DNA of 64,000 nucleotides from Bosea sp. OAE506 (GCF_040546595.1 NZ_JBEPOB010000001.1:1055001-1119000), one strand, 5' to 3'; positions 27,671 to 38,991 are shown, counted from the first letter of the stretch. Made by a program: numbers and translations. Notes: generated by a model not told the origin, from the letters alone.

Positions 27671-27747
27671 GCGCCCGTAGCTCAGCTGGATAGAGCATCA
27701 GACTACGAATCTGAGGGTCAGAGGTTCGAATCCTTTCGGGCGCGCCA
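27671..27747 (+). tRNA. tRNA-Arg (anticodon ACG)
   Basis: A 77-nt cloverleaf: acceptor GCGCCCG pairs with CGGGCGC, D-stem GCTC/GAGC, anticodon stem TCAGA/TCTGA with loop CTACGAA (anticodon ACG, read as ICG), and the T arm with TTCGAAT. CCA is encoded at 27745-27747. All stems are consistent, so the assignment is secure. Confidence 0.97.
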
Positions 27748-27859
27748 TTTCTTCCCAGTACGTCGACCGTGATCTGGTCCGGCCTGGATCTCCGGTCAGC
27801 CGGACGCACGATCTCCCCGATATCCTGCCGCTGCTGCGCCTGACGCGACGTTTGTCGTT

Positions 27860-28891
27860 TCAGGGGAGTGGTGCCGGCTCGTCGCCGATGCGGCCGTGCC
27901 CGACATGGACATGGGAGCCCGTGCCGCCGCCCCACAGCTGGCCGAGCTGGGCGACGATATGCCCGCCGTAAGCCTCGTAGGGGATGCGGATCGAGGTCAG
28001 CCAGGGCGCCAGCCAGGCATTGATGGCGTTGCCGTCGACCCCCACCATCCTGCAGTCGCCGGGAACGGCGATGCCGGCCTCCCGGGCGAAGCGATAGGCC
28101 CCGTAGGCGATCAGGTCGCTGACGCAGAACAGGCCGTGCGGCCAGCCGCTCTCCGCCACCAGAGCCCGGGCAGCGGCGTAGCCGATCTCGATATGGTTCA
28201 GGCCCTGGGCGTTGGCGCGGCGGACCTCCTGCGGCGCGATCCCGCGCTGTTCCAGCCGGGCCAGGAAGCCCGCGGCGCGCTCGCCGGTGCTGGAGGCGTT
28301 CTGGGCCGCCATCAGGACGGCGGGGCGTTCGACGCCGCAGGTTAGCAGATGGTCGGCCGCCTGCGCGCCCGCCGCACGATCGTCGATGCCGACGAAGGCG
28401 CCACCGCCCAGCGGGTTGCGGCGGGCGACGAAGACCATCGGGTCGCCGCGCCGCAGCGTCGCCTCCAGCCCGCGGCTGGCGACGGCGCTGACCATGACAT
28501 AACCGGCGACGAACTGGCTGCGCATGGCGGCGAGATACTCGTCCTGCAGCTCGGGCCGGTCATGGGTGTCGCAGAGGATGGTGACATAGCCGGCGTCGCG
28601 CAGCGCCGCCTCGGTCGAGACCGCGATGGCGGCCATGGCCGGGTTGTCGAGATTGGGCGCCAGCAGCGCGACGACCCGGCTCGCCCGCTGCTTCAGGGCC
28701 CGGCCGACGGGATTGGGGCGATAGCCGAGCCTTGCGACCGCCTGCTCGACGCGGGCCACCGTCTCGGGCGAAGCGCGGCCACGCTTGCCGTTGACGATGC
28801 GCGACACCGTGGCGACCGAGACGCCCGCCGCACGGGCGACGGTGGCGAGCGAGGCGAGGGGCGTTTCAGTGCGGGCGGGTCTGGTGGTCAT
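27860..28891 (-). CDS. LacI-family transcriptional repressor
   Basis: This 343-residue repressor has an N-terminal LacI helix-turn-helix (residues ~14-60: LATVARAAGVSVATVSRIVNGK, then the hinge ARLGYRPNPVGRALKQR). A periplasmic-binding-like effector domain follows: VVALLAPNLDNP, ILCDTHDRPELQDEYLAAM, VFVARRNP, VGIDDRAAG. The effector is probably the sugar handled by the divergent ABC-GH31 operon. The perfect palindrome at 28964-28981 is its likely operator, lying between this gene and the binding protein gene. The ATG at 28891 gives the normal family length. Confidence 0.93.
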   Translation of the reverse strand: MTTRPARTETPLASLATVARAAGVSVATVSRIVNGKRGRASPETVARVEQAVARLGYRPNPVGRALKQRASRVVALLAPNLDNPAMAAIAVSTEAALRDAGYVTILCDTHDRPELQDEYLAAMRSQFVAGYVMVSAVASRGLEATLRRGDPMVFVARRNPLGGGAFVGIDDRAAGAQAADHLLTCGVERPAVLMAAQNASSTGERAAGFLARLEQRGIAPQEVRRANAQGLNHIEIGYAAARALVAESGWPHGLFCVSDLIAYGAYRFAREAGIAVPGDCRMVGVDGNAINAWLAPWLTSIRIPYEAYGGHIVAQLGQLWGGGTGSHVHVGHGRIGDEPAPLP

Positions 28892-28954
28892 GGGTCCGGG
28901 GCGTGTCCGCCGGTTCGGGCGGCGGGCCGGACTCCATCATGCAGAACTCTCGCG

Positions 28955-28960
28955 TTGACA
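28955..28960 (+). promoter_or_regulatory. -35 hexamer TTGACA of the sugar operon
   Basis: A consensus -35 hexamer TTGACA lies 74 bp upstream of the binding protein ATG. The best -10-like sequence is the AT-rich TTAATT at 28980-28985, 19 bp away, which would bracket the LacI-type operator. The -35 is clear; the -10 is a weaker match, so the exact start of transcription is uncertain. Confidence 0.5.
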
Positions 28961-28963
28961 AGC

Positions 28964-28981
28964 AAGGCAAACGTTTGCCTT
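28964..28981. promoter_or_regulatory. LacI-type operator
   Basis: AAGGCAAACGTTTGCCTT is an 18-bp perfect palindrome centred on CG, the form expected for a LacI/GalR-family repressor. It sits just downstream of a consensus -35 box and upstream of the probable -10, so bound repressor would block RNA polymerase. It lies 73 bp from the divergent lacI-type gene start. Confidence 0.85.
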
Positions 28982-29033
28982 AATTTAGGGAGAGCGCTCG
29001 TGAAGCGCCGCCAATGATCAGGGATGGACGCAC

Positions 29034-30311
<1,278 letters not shown>

Positions 30312-30317
30312 GCCCGC

Positions 30318-31327
<1,010 letters not shown>

Positions 31328-31331
<4 letters not shown>

Positions 31332-32380
31332 GCCTCGTCACCAAGCTCGCCACCGCGCGCCGCAAGCCCGGCCGCTGGCACTGGACCGATGTCGCGGCCT
31401 ACGCCTATCTCGCGCTCGGCGTCGTCCTGATGTTCGGGCCGGTGCTGTGGCTGGCGCTGTCGTCGTTCAAGACGCAGGCAGGCCTCCTCGAATTCCCGCC
31501 CTCGCTGCTGCCGATGTCGCAGCAGGAGGTTGTCGTCCCCGGCCACCCGCAGCCGCTGCCGCTGTTTTCGGTGACGATGCCCGATGGATCGACGCGCGTG
31601 CTGGCGCAGGTGCGACGCATCGGCATCCAGGCCCAGATGGTCGACCCCGCCAATCCGGCGGAGGTGATCCGCGTGCCGATCGACAAGCGCACGCCGGTGC
31701 GCGGCTTCAAGCTCGCGACCGAGAACTACACCGAGCCGCTGGAGCGCTTCGCCTTCACGCGCTTCCTGTGGAATTCGGTCTTTGTCACGGTGGTGGCGAC
31801 GATCATCACGCTGATCATCAACTCGATGGCGGCCTATGCGCTGTCGATCTACGAATTCCGCGGCAAGAACACCGTGATGCTGATGGTGATCGGCACGCTG
31901 ATGATCCCGATCACGATCATCCTCGTCCCGGTCTATCTGGTGATCACCGAACTCGGGCTGGTGAACTCCCTCTGGGCGGTGATCCTGCCGGGCGCGGCGA
32001 CGCCGACGGGTGTTTTCCTGCTGCGGCAATACATGCTGACGCTCCCGCGCGACCTGATCGAGGCGGCGCGCATGGACAAGGCCTCGGAGTGGCAGATCTA
32101 CTGGCGCATCGTCATGCCGCTGGCGATGCCGGCACTCGCCGTGCTGGCGATCTTCTCGGTGATGTGGCGCTGGAACGAGTTCCTTTGGCCGCTCGCCGTG
32201 CTGACCAAGACCGAATCCTACACGCTGCAGATCGGCCTCAACGCCTTCCAGGGCGAGCTGCAGACGCAGTGGCACTATCTGCTCGCGATGACGGTGGTGA
32301 CGCTGCTGCCGGTGGCGCTGGTCTTCGTCTTCCTGCAGCGGTTCATCACCACCGGCATCGCCAATACGGGAATGAAGTAG
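31328..32380 (+). CDS. CUT1 sugar ABC permease (MalG type) with periplasmic insertion
   Basis: This 350-residue second permease has one N-terminal membrane segment (residues ~25-45), then a polar region of roughly 95 residues. Five more membrane segments and the EAA motif LIEAARMDKASEWQIYWRIVMPLAMPAL follow. The polar region (residues ~50-140, containing QQEVVVPGHPQPLPLF and the MPDGSTRVLAQ strand) is longer than in MalG and lies where a short periplasmic loop normally is. It may contact the binding protein. The start overlaps the previous stop (ATGA); the ATPase gene starts 2 bp after its stop. Confidence 0.92.
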
Positions 32381-32382
32381 TC

Positions 32383-33447
32383 ATGGCCGGTCTGACCCTT
32401 TCCGGCGTGCGCAAATCCTTCGGCGGCACGCATGTCCTTCATGGCATCGACCTCACCGTCACCGACGGCGAATTCGTCGTCTTCGTCGGCCCCTCGGGCT
32501 GCGGGAAGTCCACCCTGCTGCGGGTCATCGCCGGTCTGGAGGAGGTGACGGAGGGCGCGGTCGCGATCGACGGCGTCGACGTCACCGGCCTGCCGGCCTC
32601 CGAGCGCGGGCTCGCCATGGTGTTCCAGTCCTATGCGCTCTACCCGCATATGAGCGTCTACAAGAACATGGCCTTCGCACTGGAGAATATGGGCCTGCCG
32701 CGCGACGAGATCGACCAGCGCGTGCGGCGCGCGGCGGCGATGCTGCGGCTGACCGACTATCTCGAGCGCAAGCCGCGTGCACTTTCGGGCGGGCAGCGCC
32801 AGCGCGTCGCGATCGGGCGGGCCATCGTGCGCGACCCGAAGATCTTCCTGTTCGACGAGCCGCTCTCCAATCTCGACGCCGAGCTGCGCGTCGCGACCCG
32901 CAAGGAACTGGCCGGCCTGCATGCCGAGCTCGGCGGCACGATGATCTACGTCACCCACGACCAGGTCGAGGCGATGACGCTGGCCGACCGCATCGTCGTG
33001 CTGCAGGGCGGGTGGATCGAGCAGATCGGCACGCCGCTTGATCTCTACAACCGCCCCGACAACCTGTTCGTGGCCGGCTTCATCGGCTCGCCGCGGATGA
33101 ATTTGCTGCCGGGGCGGGTCGCGCGGCCCGGTGTCGTGACCGTCGGCGAGGGTGGCCACGAGATCGCCTGCGAATCCGGGGCCCTTGCGTCGGGCGCTGT
33201 GGTGACGCTCGGCGTGCGGCCCGAGCATCTGGCGCTCGCCGAGGGCGCGGGCCTGCCGCTGGCGATCGACCTGGTCGAACGGCTGGGCGGCGAAAGCTAT
33301 CTCTACGGCGCCTCGCCCGGCCTGCCGCAGATCACGCTCAAGCTCGACGGCCAGAGTGCGCATCAGCGCGGCGAGACCGTCTTCCTCGCCCTGCCCTCGG
33401 CGCAGCTTCACCTGTTCGACGAGGCGGGCCAAGCGGTCCGCCGTTGA
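32383..33447 (+). CDS. CUT1 sugar ABC ATP-binding protein (UgpC/MalK type)
   Basis: This 354-residue ATPase has Walker A GPSGCGKST (residues ~37-45), a Q-loop in VFQSYALYPHM, signature LSGGQRQRVAIGRAI and Walker B FLFDEPLSNLD. A C-terminal TOBE/OB regulatory domain (residues ~240-350) ends in HLFDEAGQA. MalK-type ATPases can serve several sugar importers. It is the fourth gene of the LacI-controlled operon and is followed by a palindromic repeat block before the GH31 gene. Confidence 0.93.
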   Translation: MAGLTLSGVRKSFGGTHVLHGIDLTVTDGEFVVFVGPSGCGKSTLLRVIAGLEEVTEGAVAIDGVDVTGLPASERGLAMVFQSYALYPHMSVYKNMAFALENMGLPRDEIDQRVRRAAAMLRLTDYLERKPRALSGGQRQRVAIGRAIVRDPKIFLFDEPLSNLDAELRVATRKELAGLHAELGGTMIYVTHDQVEAMTLADRIVVLQGGWIEQIGTPLDLYNRPDNLFVAGFIGSPRMNLLPGRVARPGVVTVGEGGHEIACESGALASGAVVTLGVRPEHLALAEGAGLPLAIDLVERLGGESYLYGASPGLPQITLKLDGQSAHQRGETVFLALPSAQLHLFDEAGQAVRR

Positions 33448-33473
33448 ATCGCCTGTCTTGGAAACACACCGTC

Positions 33474-33578
33474 ATCCCGGACAAGCCGCAAAGCGGCGCC
33501 GATCCGGGATCCATTCCGGAGCGCTTGCAGGTGAGGTTCCGGAATGGGTCCCGGGTCTCCCCTTCGGTCGCCCGGGAC
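33474..33578. repeat. Triple palindromic repeat block
   Basis: Three consecutive inverted repeats: ATCCCGGA/TCCGGGAT (33474-33481 and 33503-33510), CCATTCCGGA/TCCGGAATGG (33511-33520 and 33538-33547) and GTCCCGGG/CCCGGGAC (33548-33555 and 33571-33578). The first core recurs at 44130-44161. This looks like a mosaic intergenic palindrome of the type dispersed in Hyphomicrobiales. It lies between the ATPase and GH31 genes and may separate their expression. Confidence 0.75.
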
Positions 33579-33616
33579 GATGGTGCGGATTTGATTTCTG
33601 ATCTGGAGACGACCCC

Positions 33617-35905
33617 ATGAAAGCCCTCACTCAAGGCCGTTATCTCGGCCGCGACGGCGAAGCTGCCCTGTTCGATGTCGGGCTGGGCGCGACGATCACT
33701 GTTCGCATCCTCGAGGGCGATATCGGCCGGGTGACGCTGAAGCCGCGTGACGGCTACCGGCTCGACCGCGGCTGGTCGATCGCGCCCGGCGGGCTGGAGC
33801 CGCCCTATGAGGGTCGCCCGCGCGACAGCCTCGAAGGCTTCGCCTGCCCGAAGGCGAGCGTCATCGAGGACGATGGCAAGGTCGTGCTGTCTGCGGGCGG
33901 CCTCATCGCCCAGGTCACGCTGTCGCCCTTCGGCATCGCCTGGTTCCGCGCCGGGGAGGAGAAGCCGTTCCTGCAGGACCGCACGACACAGGCCTATCTG
34001 ATGTCGCCGCGCACCGGGGCGCTCGCCCATTACATGGCGCGCGATTACACCGAGCGGCATTACGGGCTGGGCGACAAGGCCGGCCCGCTCGACCGCACCG
34101 GTCGGCGCTTCGCCATCGACGCCGTCGACCCCTGCGGGTTCGACGGGGAGCTGTCCGACCCGCTCTACAAGATGCTGCCCTTCTTCATCGTCGATGGGCC
34201 GGCCGGCGCGCATGGCGTGTTCTACGACAACCTCTCGACCGGCAGCGTCGATTTCGGCTGCACGCTCGACAATTACCACGGCCTGTTCCGCTCCTGGAAA
34301 GGCGATGACGGCGATCTCGACTGCTATGTCATGGCCGGCCCGAGCGTGCCCGACGTGGTCAGGCGCTTCGCCTGGCTGACCGGCGGACAGGCCTTCGCGC
34401 CGCTCTGGTCCTATGGCTTCGGCGTCACCTCCATGGCGATCGCGGATGCGCCGGATGCCGATGCCCGCATCAGCGACTTCATCGGCAAGCTCGCGACGCA
34501 TCGCATCCCTTGCGACTCCTTCCATTTCGGCTCGGGCTACACGCAGATCGGCCATCGTCGCTACGCCTTCAACTGGAACCGCGACAAGTTCCCGGATCCG
34601 AAGGCGACGATGACCCGGCTGAACGAGGCCGGCATCTTCACCGTCGCCAATCTCAAGCCCTGCCTGCTCGACGATCATCCGCGCCTGCAGGAGGCGCTCG
34701 ATGGCGATTTCCTGGTTCGCGACGGCGACAGTGGCAAGCCGGCGGTCGCGCAGTTCTGGGACGGGCTCGGCTTCCATCTCGACTACACGAACCCCAAGGG
34801 CCGGGCCTGGTGGCGCAACGGCATCGAGACCGCGCTGCTGGACTACGGCTTCACCACGGTCTGGAACGACAACAACGAATACGAGATCTGGGATGAGGAC
34901 GCGCTGTGCGACGGCGACGGGCGGCCCTTCCGGCAGGCGCTGGCGCGCCCCGCCCAGGCCCTTCTGATGACCAAGCTCTCGCATGAGGCGCAGGCCGCGC
35001 GCGAGCCCGGCAAGCGGCAATATGCCATCACGCGCGGCGGCTGCGCCGGTATCTCGCGCTATGCGCAGACCTGGTCGGGCGACAACGAAACCGCCTGGAA
35101 GACGCTGCGTTACAACCTGACGCAAGGCCTCAACATGAGCCTGTCGGGGATGTTCAGCATCGGCCACGATGTCGGCGGCTTCCATGGGCCGACGCCGGGG
35201 CCGGAACTCTTCGTGCGCTTCAACGAGTTCTGCGCGCTGTGGCCGCGCATGGTGATGAACTCCTGGAACGACGACGGCGTCGTCAACCTGCCCTGGATGT
35301 ATCCGGAGATGGTGCCGCAGGTGCGCGCCGCGCTCTCGCTGCGCTACCGGCTGATGCCCTATCTCTACACCCAGATGTGGCGTGCCAGCCGCGACGGCAT
35401 CCCGGCCGTGCGGCCTTTCCTCTATGATTTCCCGAAGGACGCCACGGCGGTGAAAACCGACGACGCCTTCATGCTCGGGCCCGACGTGCTGGTCGCGCCG
35501 GTGCTGGAGGAGGGCGCGACGCAGCGCAGCGTCTATCTGCCGGCCCATCCGGGCGGCTGGTATGACGGACATGACGGTCGGCATTTCGAGGGCGGCGCGG
35601 TCGCCACCGTCGCGGCGCCGCTCGGACGGCTGCCGATCTTCCTGCGGGCGGGCGCCCTGATCCCGCTCGGTGATGCGACGGGCATCGGGCCCGAGCGCGA
35701 GGTGCTGGTTTGCGGGCTGGTGGAAGGCGCGACCGGCGAACTCTACGAGGATGACGGCGAGACGGCCGACTGGCGCGGCGACGGCACGCCGACGATCCGC
35801 TTCCGCGTCCGCAACGGCGAACTTTCCATCGAGCAGGGGCCGGCGGGCCTTGGTGCGGTCGACCGGATCGGCATCCTGCAGATCGGGGAGGGCGGCCTGC
35901 TCTGA
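33617..35905 (+). CDS. Glycoside hydrolase family 31 enzyme
   Basis: This 762-residue protein has an N-terminal beta-sandwich, the GH31 TIM barrel and a C-terminal beta domain. The nucleophile is probably Asp418 (VWNDNNEYEIW) and the acid/base Asp489 (TWSGDNETAW), both embedded in family motifs. GHDVGGFHG and the FWDGLGFHLDY segment add support. Members are alpha-glucosidases, alpha-xylosidases or transglucosidases; no QQRWE-type sulfoquinovosidase motif was noticed. No signal peptide, so it is cytoplasmic and would act on imported oligosaccharides. It is the last gene of the sugar operon. Confidence 0.93.
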   Translation: MKALTQGRYLGRDGEAALFDVGLGATITVRILEGDIGRVTLKPRDGYRLDRGWSIAPGGLEPPYEGRPRDSLEGFACPKASVIEDDGKVVLSAGGLIAQVTLSPFGIAWFRAGEEKPFLQDRTTQAYLMSPRTGALAHYMARDYTERHYGLGDKAGPLDRTGRRFAIDAVDPCGFDGELSDPLYKMLPFFIVDGPAGAHGVFYDNLSTGSVDFGCTLDNYHGLFRSWKGDDGDLDCYVMAGPSVPDVVRRFAWLTGGQAFAPLWSYGFGVTSMAIADAPDADARISDFIGKLATHRIPCDSFHFGSGYTQIGHRRYAFNWNRDKFPDPKATMTRLNEAGIFTVANLKPCLLDDHPRLQEALDGDFLVRDGDSGKPAVAQFWDGLGFHLDYTNPKGRAWWRNGIETALLDYGFTTVWNDNNEYEIWDEDALCDGDGRPFRQALARPAQALLMTKLSHEAQAAREPGKRQYAITRGGCAGISRYAQTWSGDNETAWKTLRYNLTQGLNMSLSGMFSIGHDVGGFHGPTPGPELFVRFNEFCALWPRMVMNSWNDDGVVNLPWMYPEMVPQVRAALSLRYRLMPYLYTQMWRASRDGIPAVRPFLYDFPKDATAVKTDDAFMLGPDVLVAPVLEEGATQRSVYLPAHPGGWYDGHDGRHFEGGAVATVAAPLGRLPIFLRAGALIPLGDATGIGPEREVLVCGLVEGATGELYEDDGETADWRGDGTPTIRFRVRNGELSIEQGPAGLGAVDRIGILQIGEGGLL

Positions 35906-35928
35906 GGCGGTGCGCTGCGCCTTGCGGC

Positions 35929-36831
35929 TCAGTCGAGATCGAGGAAGGACCAGCGCGTCTCGGTCGCGGCCATGTCGATGAAGGCGCGCACCCTCGCCGG
36001 CAGCAGCCGAGCCGTGGGGTAGACGATCTGGATCGGCGAGGGCGGGCGCTCATAATCGGGCATGAGCACGCGCAGCCGTCCGTCCCTGATCGCGGCCGCG
36101 GCCTGATAGGCCAGAACCTGCGTCAGCCCGCCGCCGTCGATGGCGTGCTGGACGGCCGTCTCGGCGGCATTCGTCACGAAGCGCGGGGCGAAAGCGACGC
36201 GCTGCCGCCTGCCCTCGTGCTCGAACAGCCATTCCGGGGTCGGGTTGAAGCCGGCGAAATGGATGCAGCGATGGCCGGCGATCTCGTCGGGCTTTTGCGG
36301 CGTGCCCAGCGTTGCCAGATAGGAGGGCGCCGCCACCAGCACGCGGCGCGTCGCTCCGACACGCCGCGCCCTGAGGCTGGAATCGCCGAGATCGCCGATG
36401 CGGATGGCGAGATCGATCCCGTCCTCGACCAGATTGACGATGCGGTCGCCGAGCCGCAGCTCCCCCTGTACCGCCGGATGACGCGAGAGAAAGGCTGAGA
36501 GCAGCGGGCCGACATGGGCGCGCCCGAAGGCGAGCGGCGCGGCCACGACGAGTCGGCCCGAGGGCTCCGCCTGTGCTGCCTGCAGCGAAGCGTCCGCCTC
36601 CTCGAGATCGGCCAGGATGCGTCTGGCCAGCGGCAGATAGCGCTCGCCTTCGTCGGTGAGGGTGACGGCGCGGGTCGTGCGCTGGAGCAGGCGGCTGCCG
36701 AGCCGCTCTTCCAGCGCCGCGACGAGGCGCGTCACGGCCGAAGGCGACAGGCCCAGCCCCCGTGCGGCCGGCGCGAAACCCCGCGCATCCGCGACCCGTA
36801 TGAAGGCCTGAAGCGTCGCGAAGCGGTCCAT
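35929..36831 (-). CDS. LysR-family transcriptional regulator
   Basis: This 300-residue regulator has the N-terminal winged helix (residues ~1-60: FATLQAFIRVADARGFAPAARGLGLSPSAVTRLVAALEERLGSRLLQRTTR). A LysR substrate-binding domain (~90-300: GRLVVAAPLAFGRAHVGPLLSAFL, LRLGDRIVNLVEDGIDLAIRIG) follows. It is of the TrxR-independent, phenolic/antibiotic-type subfamily. It diverges from the PNPOx-like gene, and a 9-bp inverted repeat spans the intergenic region, so it probably controls that neighbour. Confidence 0.93.
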   Translation of the reverse strand: MDRFATLQAFIRVADARGFAPAARGLGLSPSAVTRLVAALEERLGSRLLQRTTRAVTLTDEGERYLPLARRILADLEEADASLQAAQAEPSGRLVVAAPLAFGRAHVGPLLSAFLSRHPAVQGELRLGDRIVNLVEDGIDLAIRIGDLGDSSLRARRVGATRRVLVAAPSYLATLGTPQKPDEIAGHRCIHFAGFNPTPEWLFEHEGRRQRVAFAPRFVTNAAETAVQHAIDGGGLTQVLAYQAAAAIRDGRLRVLMPDYERPPSPIQIVYPTARLLPARVRAFIDMAATETRWSFLDLD

Positions 36832-36897
36832 CGATTGCTCCGTTCAGCGCAACAATGACGTGCTGACTGACCGTATTATCGTTTCCTCGAGCAATCG
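36832..36897. promoter_or_regulatory. Inverted repeat between LysR and PNPOx-like genes
   Basis: CGATTGCTC (36832-36840) and GAGCAATCG (36889-36897) are perfect 9-bp complements 48 bp apart. The first is immediately next to the LysR start codon. The spacing is longer than a usual LysR T-N11-A site, so the two arms may be bound by separate dimers. Function is inference. Confidence 0.5.
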
Positions 36898-36945
36898 TCA
36901 TCTTCCCCGCATGGCCGCCGATCGCGTGCGGCCCGGGAGGCTCTC

Positions 36946-37560
36946 ATGGACGACCGCAGCATATCGAGCGACATCGCCTTCACCCCTGCCGTCAAGGCCA
37001 TCCAGCAGCGCAAGGGCTCGCGCGGCGGCTATCGCCGGATGGAGGAGCGCGGCGGCTTCGAGACGAGGGTCACACCCGAACTCGCAGCCTTCCTCGCCGA
37101 GCGGGACAGCTTTTTCCTCGCGACCGCCAGCGCCGACGGCCAGCCCTATATCCAGCATCGCGGCGGGCCGGCGGGCTTCCTGCGCATCGTCGACGACGAG
37201 ACGCTGGGCTTCGCGGATTTCCGCGGCAACCGGCAATATGTCAGCCTGGGCAATCTCTCGGAGAACCCGAAGGCTCATGTTTTCCTGATCGACCATGCAC
37301 GTCGGCAGCGGATCAAGATCTGGGGCACGGCGCGGGTGGTGGAGGACGATCCTGCTCTCCTCGAAAGGCTGCGGCCGGACGGCTATGCGGGCACGCCGGA
37401 GCAGGCGATCCTGTTCAGCATCGCCGCCTGGGACGCCAACTGCCCGCAGCACATCCCTCAGCTGATCGCGGGCAAGGATGTCGCGGCGGCGCTGGCTGAA
37501 CGGGACCTACGCATCCTGCAGCTGGAGGCCGAACTGGCAAAGGTGCGCGCCCTCGCCTGA
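36946..37560 (+). CDS. Pyridoxamine 5'-phosphate oxidase-family flavoprotein
   Basis: This 204-residue protein has the split-barrel PNPOx-like flavin-binding fold. Markers are FFLATASADGQPYIQHRGG, GFADFRGNRQYVSLGNLSENPKAHVFLIDHARRQRIKIWG and the C-terminal NCPQHIPQLI. Such proteins bind FMN, F420 or heme-related ligands and reduce small compounds; the substrate is unknown. A short extension (DRSISSDIAFTPAVKAIQQRKGSR) precedes the barrel. LysR diverges from it. The C-terminal ~25 residues form a coiled-coil-like helix. Confidence 0.85.
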   Translation: MDDRSISSDIAFTPAVKAIQQRKGSRGGYRRMEERGGFETRVTPELAAFLAERDSFFLATASADGQPYIQHRGGPAGFLRIVDDETLGFADFRGNRQYVSLGNLSENPKAHVFLIDHARRQRIKIWGTARVVEDDPALLERLRPDGYAGTPEQAILFSIAAWDANCPQHIPQLIAGKDVAAALAERDLRILQLEAELAKVRALA

Positions 37561-37617
37561 TCCGGGTCGCTGCGGCCCCGCCCGGAACGATGGCGCCGTC
37601 CCCGCGTTGAAGCGGGC

Positions 37618-38361
37618 ATGGTCGAGACCGGCACTACAGGACCGCTGCATGTCCTCGTCACGTCGCTGTCATTGCGAGACGAGGTCGATCCGGAGGAAGC
37701 GGCGCTGCTGGAAGGGCTGACCTTCCGGCGTCGCCTTCTGCGCAAGGGCGAGGAACTGGTCGCCCAGCATTCGCAGCCATCCGAGAGCTGCCTCGTGCTG
37801 ACGGGCGTCACCGCGCGCGAGGTGCTGCTCGATGACGGCAAGCGCCAGATCACCGCCCTGCACATCCCCGGCGACTTCGTCGACCTGCACGCCTTCCTGC
37901 TCAAGGTGATGGACCACAGCGTCGTGGCGCTGACCGATTGCGAGGCGGCCTATGTGCCCCACCGGGAATTGCTGCGGGTCGTCGAGCGCTCGCCCCATCT
38001 CGGCCGGCTGTTCTGGCTGTCGACCGTTATCGACGGGGCGATCCAGCGGGCCTGGATCACCTCCGGCGGGCGCCGCTCGGCAACCGCCCATTTCGGCCAT
38101 CTGATCTGCGAGCTCTATCTGCGCCTCGAGGCGGTCGGACTTGCGAGCGAGGGGCGCTTCGTCTTTCCCGTGCCGCAGAACGAGCTTGCCGACGCGCTTG
38201 GCTTCTCGCTGGTCCATGTCAACCGCACCCTGCAGGATCTGCGGGCGACCGGCCTCGTCTCGTGGAAGGGCAGCGCCGTCAGCATCCTCGATTTCGACGG
38301 GCTGGCGCGGCTGTCCCAGTTCGACCCGACCTATCTCAACCTGATCAGGATGCCGCGCTGA
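37618..38361 (+). CDS. Crp/Fnr-family transcriptional regulator
   Basis: This 247-residue regulator has an N-terminal cyclic-nucleotide-binding beta-roll (residues ~20-130). A long dimerisation helix and a C-terminal winged helix (FPVPQNELADALGFSLVHVNRTLQDLRATGLV, residues ~180-215) follow. No cluster of four Cys as in FNR is present, so it is not an iron-sulfur oxygen sensor of that kind. It resembles the many Crp/Fnr paralogues of Hyphomicrobiales with unknown ligands. The DUF6894 gene follows after 34 bp. Confidence 0.9.
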   Translation: MVETGTTGPLHVLVTSLSLRDEVDPEEAALLEGLTFRRRLLRKGEELVAQHSQPSESCLVLTGVTAREVLLDDGKRQITALHIPGDFVDLHAFLLKVMDHSVVALTDCEAAYVPHRELLRVVERSPHLGRLFWLSTVIDGAIQRAWITSGGRRSATAHFGHLICELYLRLEAVGLASEGRFVFPVPQNELADALGFSLVHVNRTLQDLRATGLVSWKGSAVSILDFDGLARLSQFDPTYLNLIRMPR

Positions 38362-38395
38362 CGGAACCGATGCCCTGCCCGGAGATTGCTGCCAG

Positions 38396-38668
38396 ATGCC
38401 CCGCTATTACATCGACAGTTCCGACGGCAGTTTCTCCCATATCGACAGCGAGGGCGTTGAGCTCACGGGGGACGAGGCAGCGCGCTATCTGGCACTCGAC
38501 GCCCTGCCCGACATGGTCCGGGAGGTCCTACCCGACGGCGACCAGCGCGAATTCGAGGTCTGCGTCCGCAACGAGGGCGGACGCGTGATCTACAGCGCCA
38601 GCCTCACCCTGACGGGCGCCTGGCGCGGAGAAAATGACAGCGGCGAAGAGCGACCGTCGGAGCAGTGA
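38396..38668 (+). CDS. DUF6894-family small protein
   Basis: This 90-residue soluble protein begins MPRYYIDSSDGSFSHIDSEGVEL and has the DUF6894 pattern: Y-x-x-D followed by a helix (ARYLALDALPDM) and a final pair of beta strands (FEVCVRNEGGRVIYSASLTL). Such proteins are abundant in Hyphomicrobiales, often next to Crp/Fnr-like regulators. No biochemical role is known. It follows the Crp/Fnr gene. Confidence 0.8.
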   Translation: MPRYYIDSSDGSFSHIDSEGVELTGDEAARYLALDALPDMVREVLPDGDQREFEVCVRNEGGRVIYSASLTLTGAWRGENDSGEERPSEQ

Positions 38669-38991
38669 GACGGATGGTGCTGTCCGGCGCATATTCCAGC
38701 GGGAGGACTAACGCTGGCGCCCCTGTTGTCGTCTCGCTTGGTCTCCGCCCTGTACGCTTAACGCGGCGGTGACATCGGCCTCTGCAACCAACACTGAGGC
38801 CGCATCGTGACTCTCGCGGTCTGCAGGACCAGCCGATTCAGTCAATCCGTCGAAAGCCGCACCACGGAGCGATCAAGACTATATGAGGAATGTGCAGTCT
38901 GGACCGCAGTCCTGTTCCGGATGGCAATGTCCGCGGTTTTGGCCGACAGGCCACGGGTTGAACGCCGGCTGATCTCAACTAACTGACACTC
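38669..38991. other. Gap without a recognised gene
   Basis: No convincing gene, RNA or repeat. The sequence appears less GC-rich than the flanks and contains scattered stops in all frames. It is the left edge of the gene-poor stretch that leads to tRNA-Arg(CCT). Confidence 0.5.

Noticed and set aside
33338..35584. Long open frame on the minus strand opposite GH31 (748 codons)
   Set aside because: GH31 motifs and codon positions support the plus strand; the antisense protein is Arg/Ala/Gly-rich and unrecognisable.
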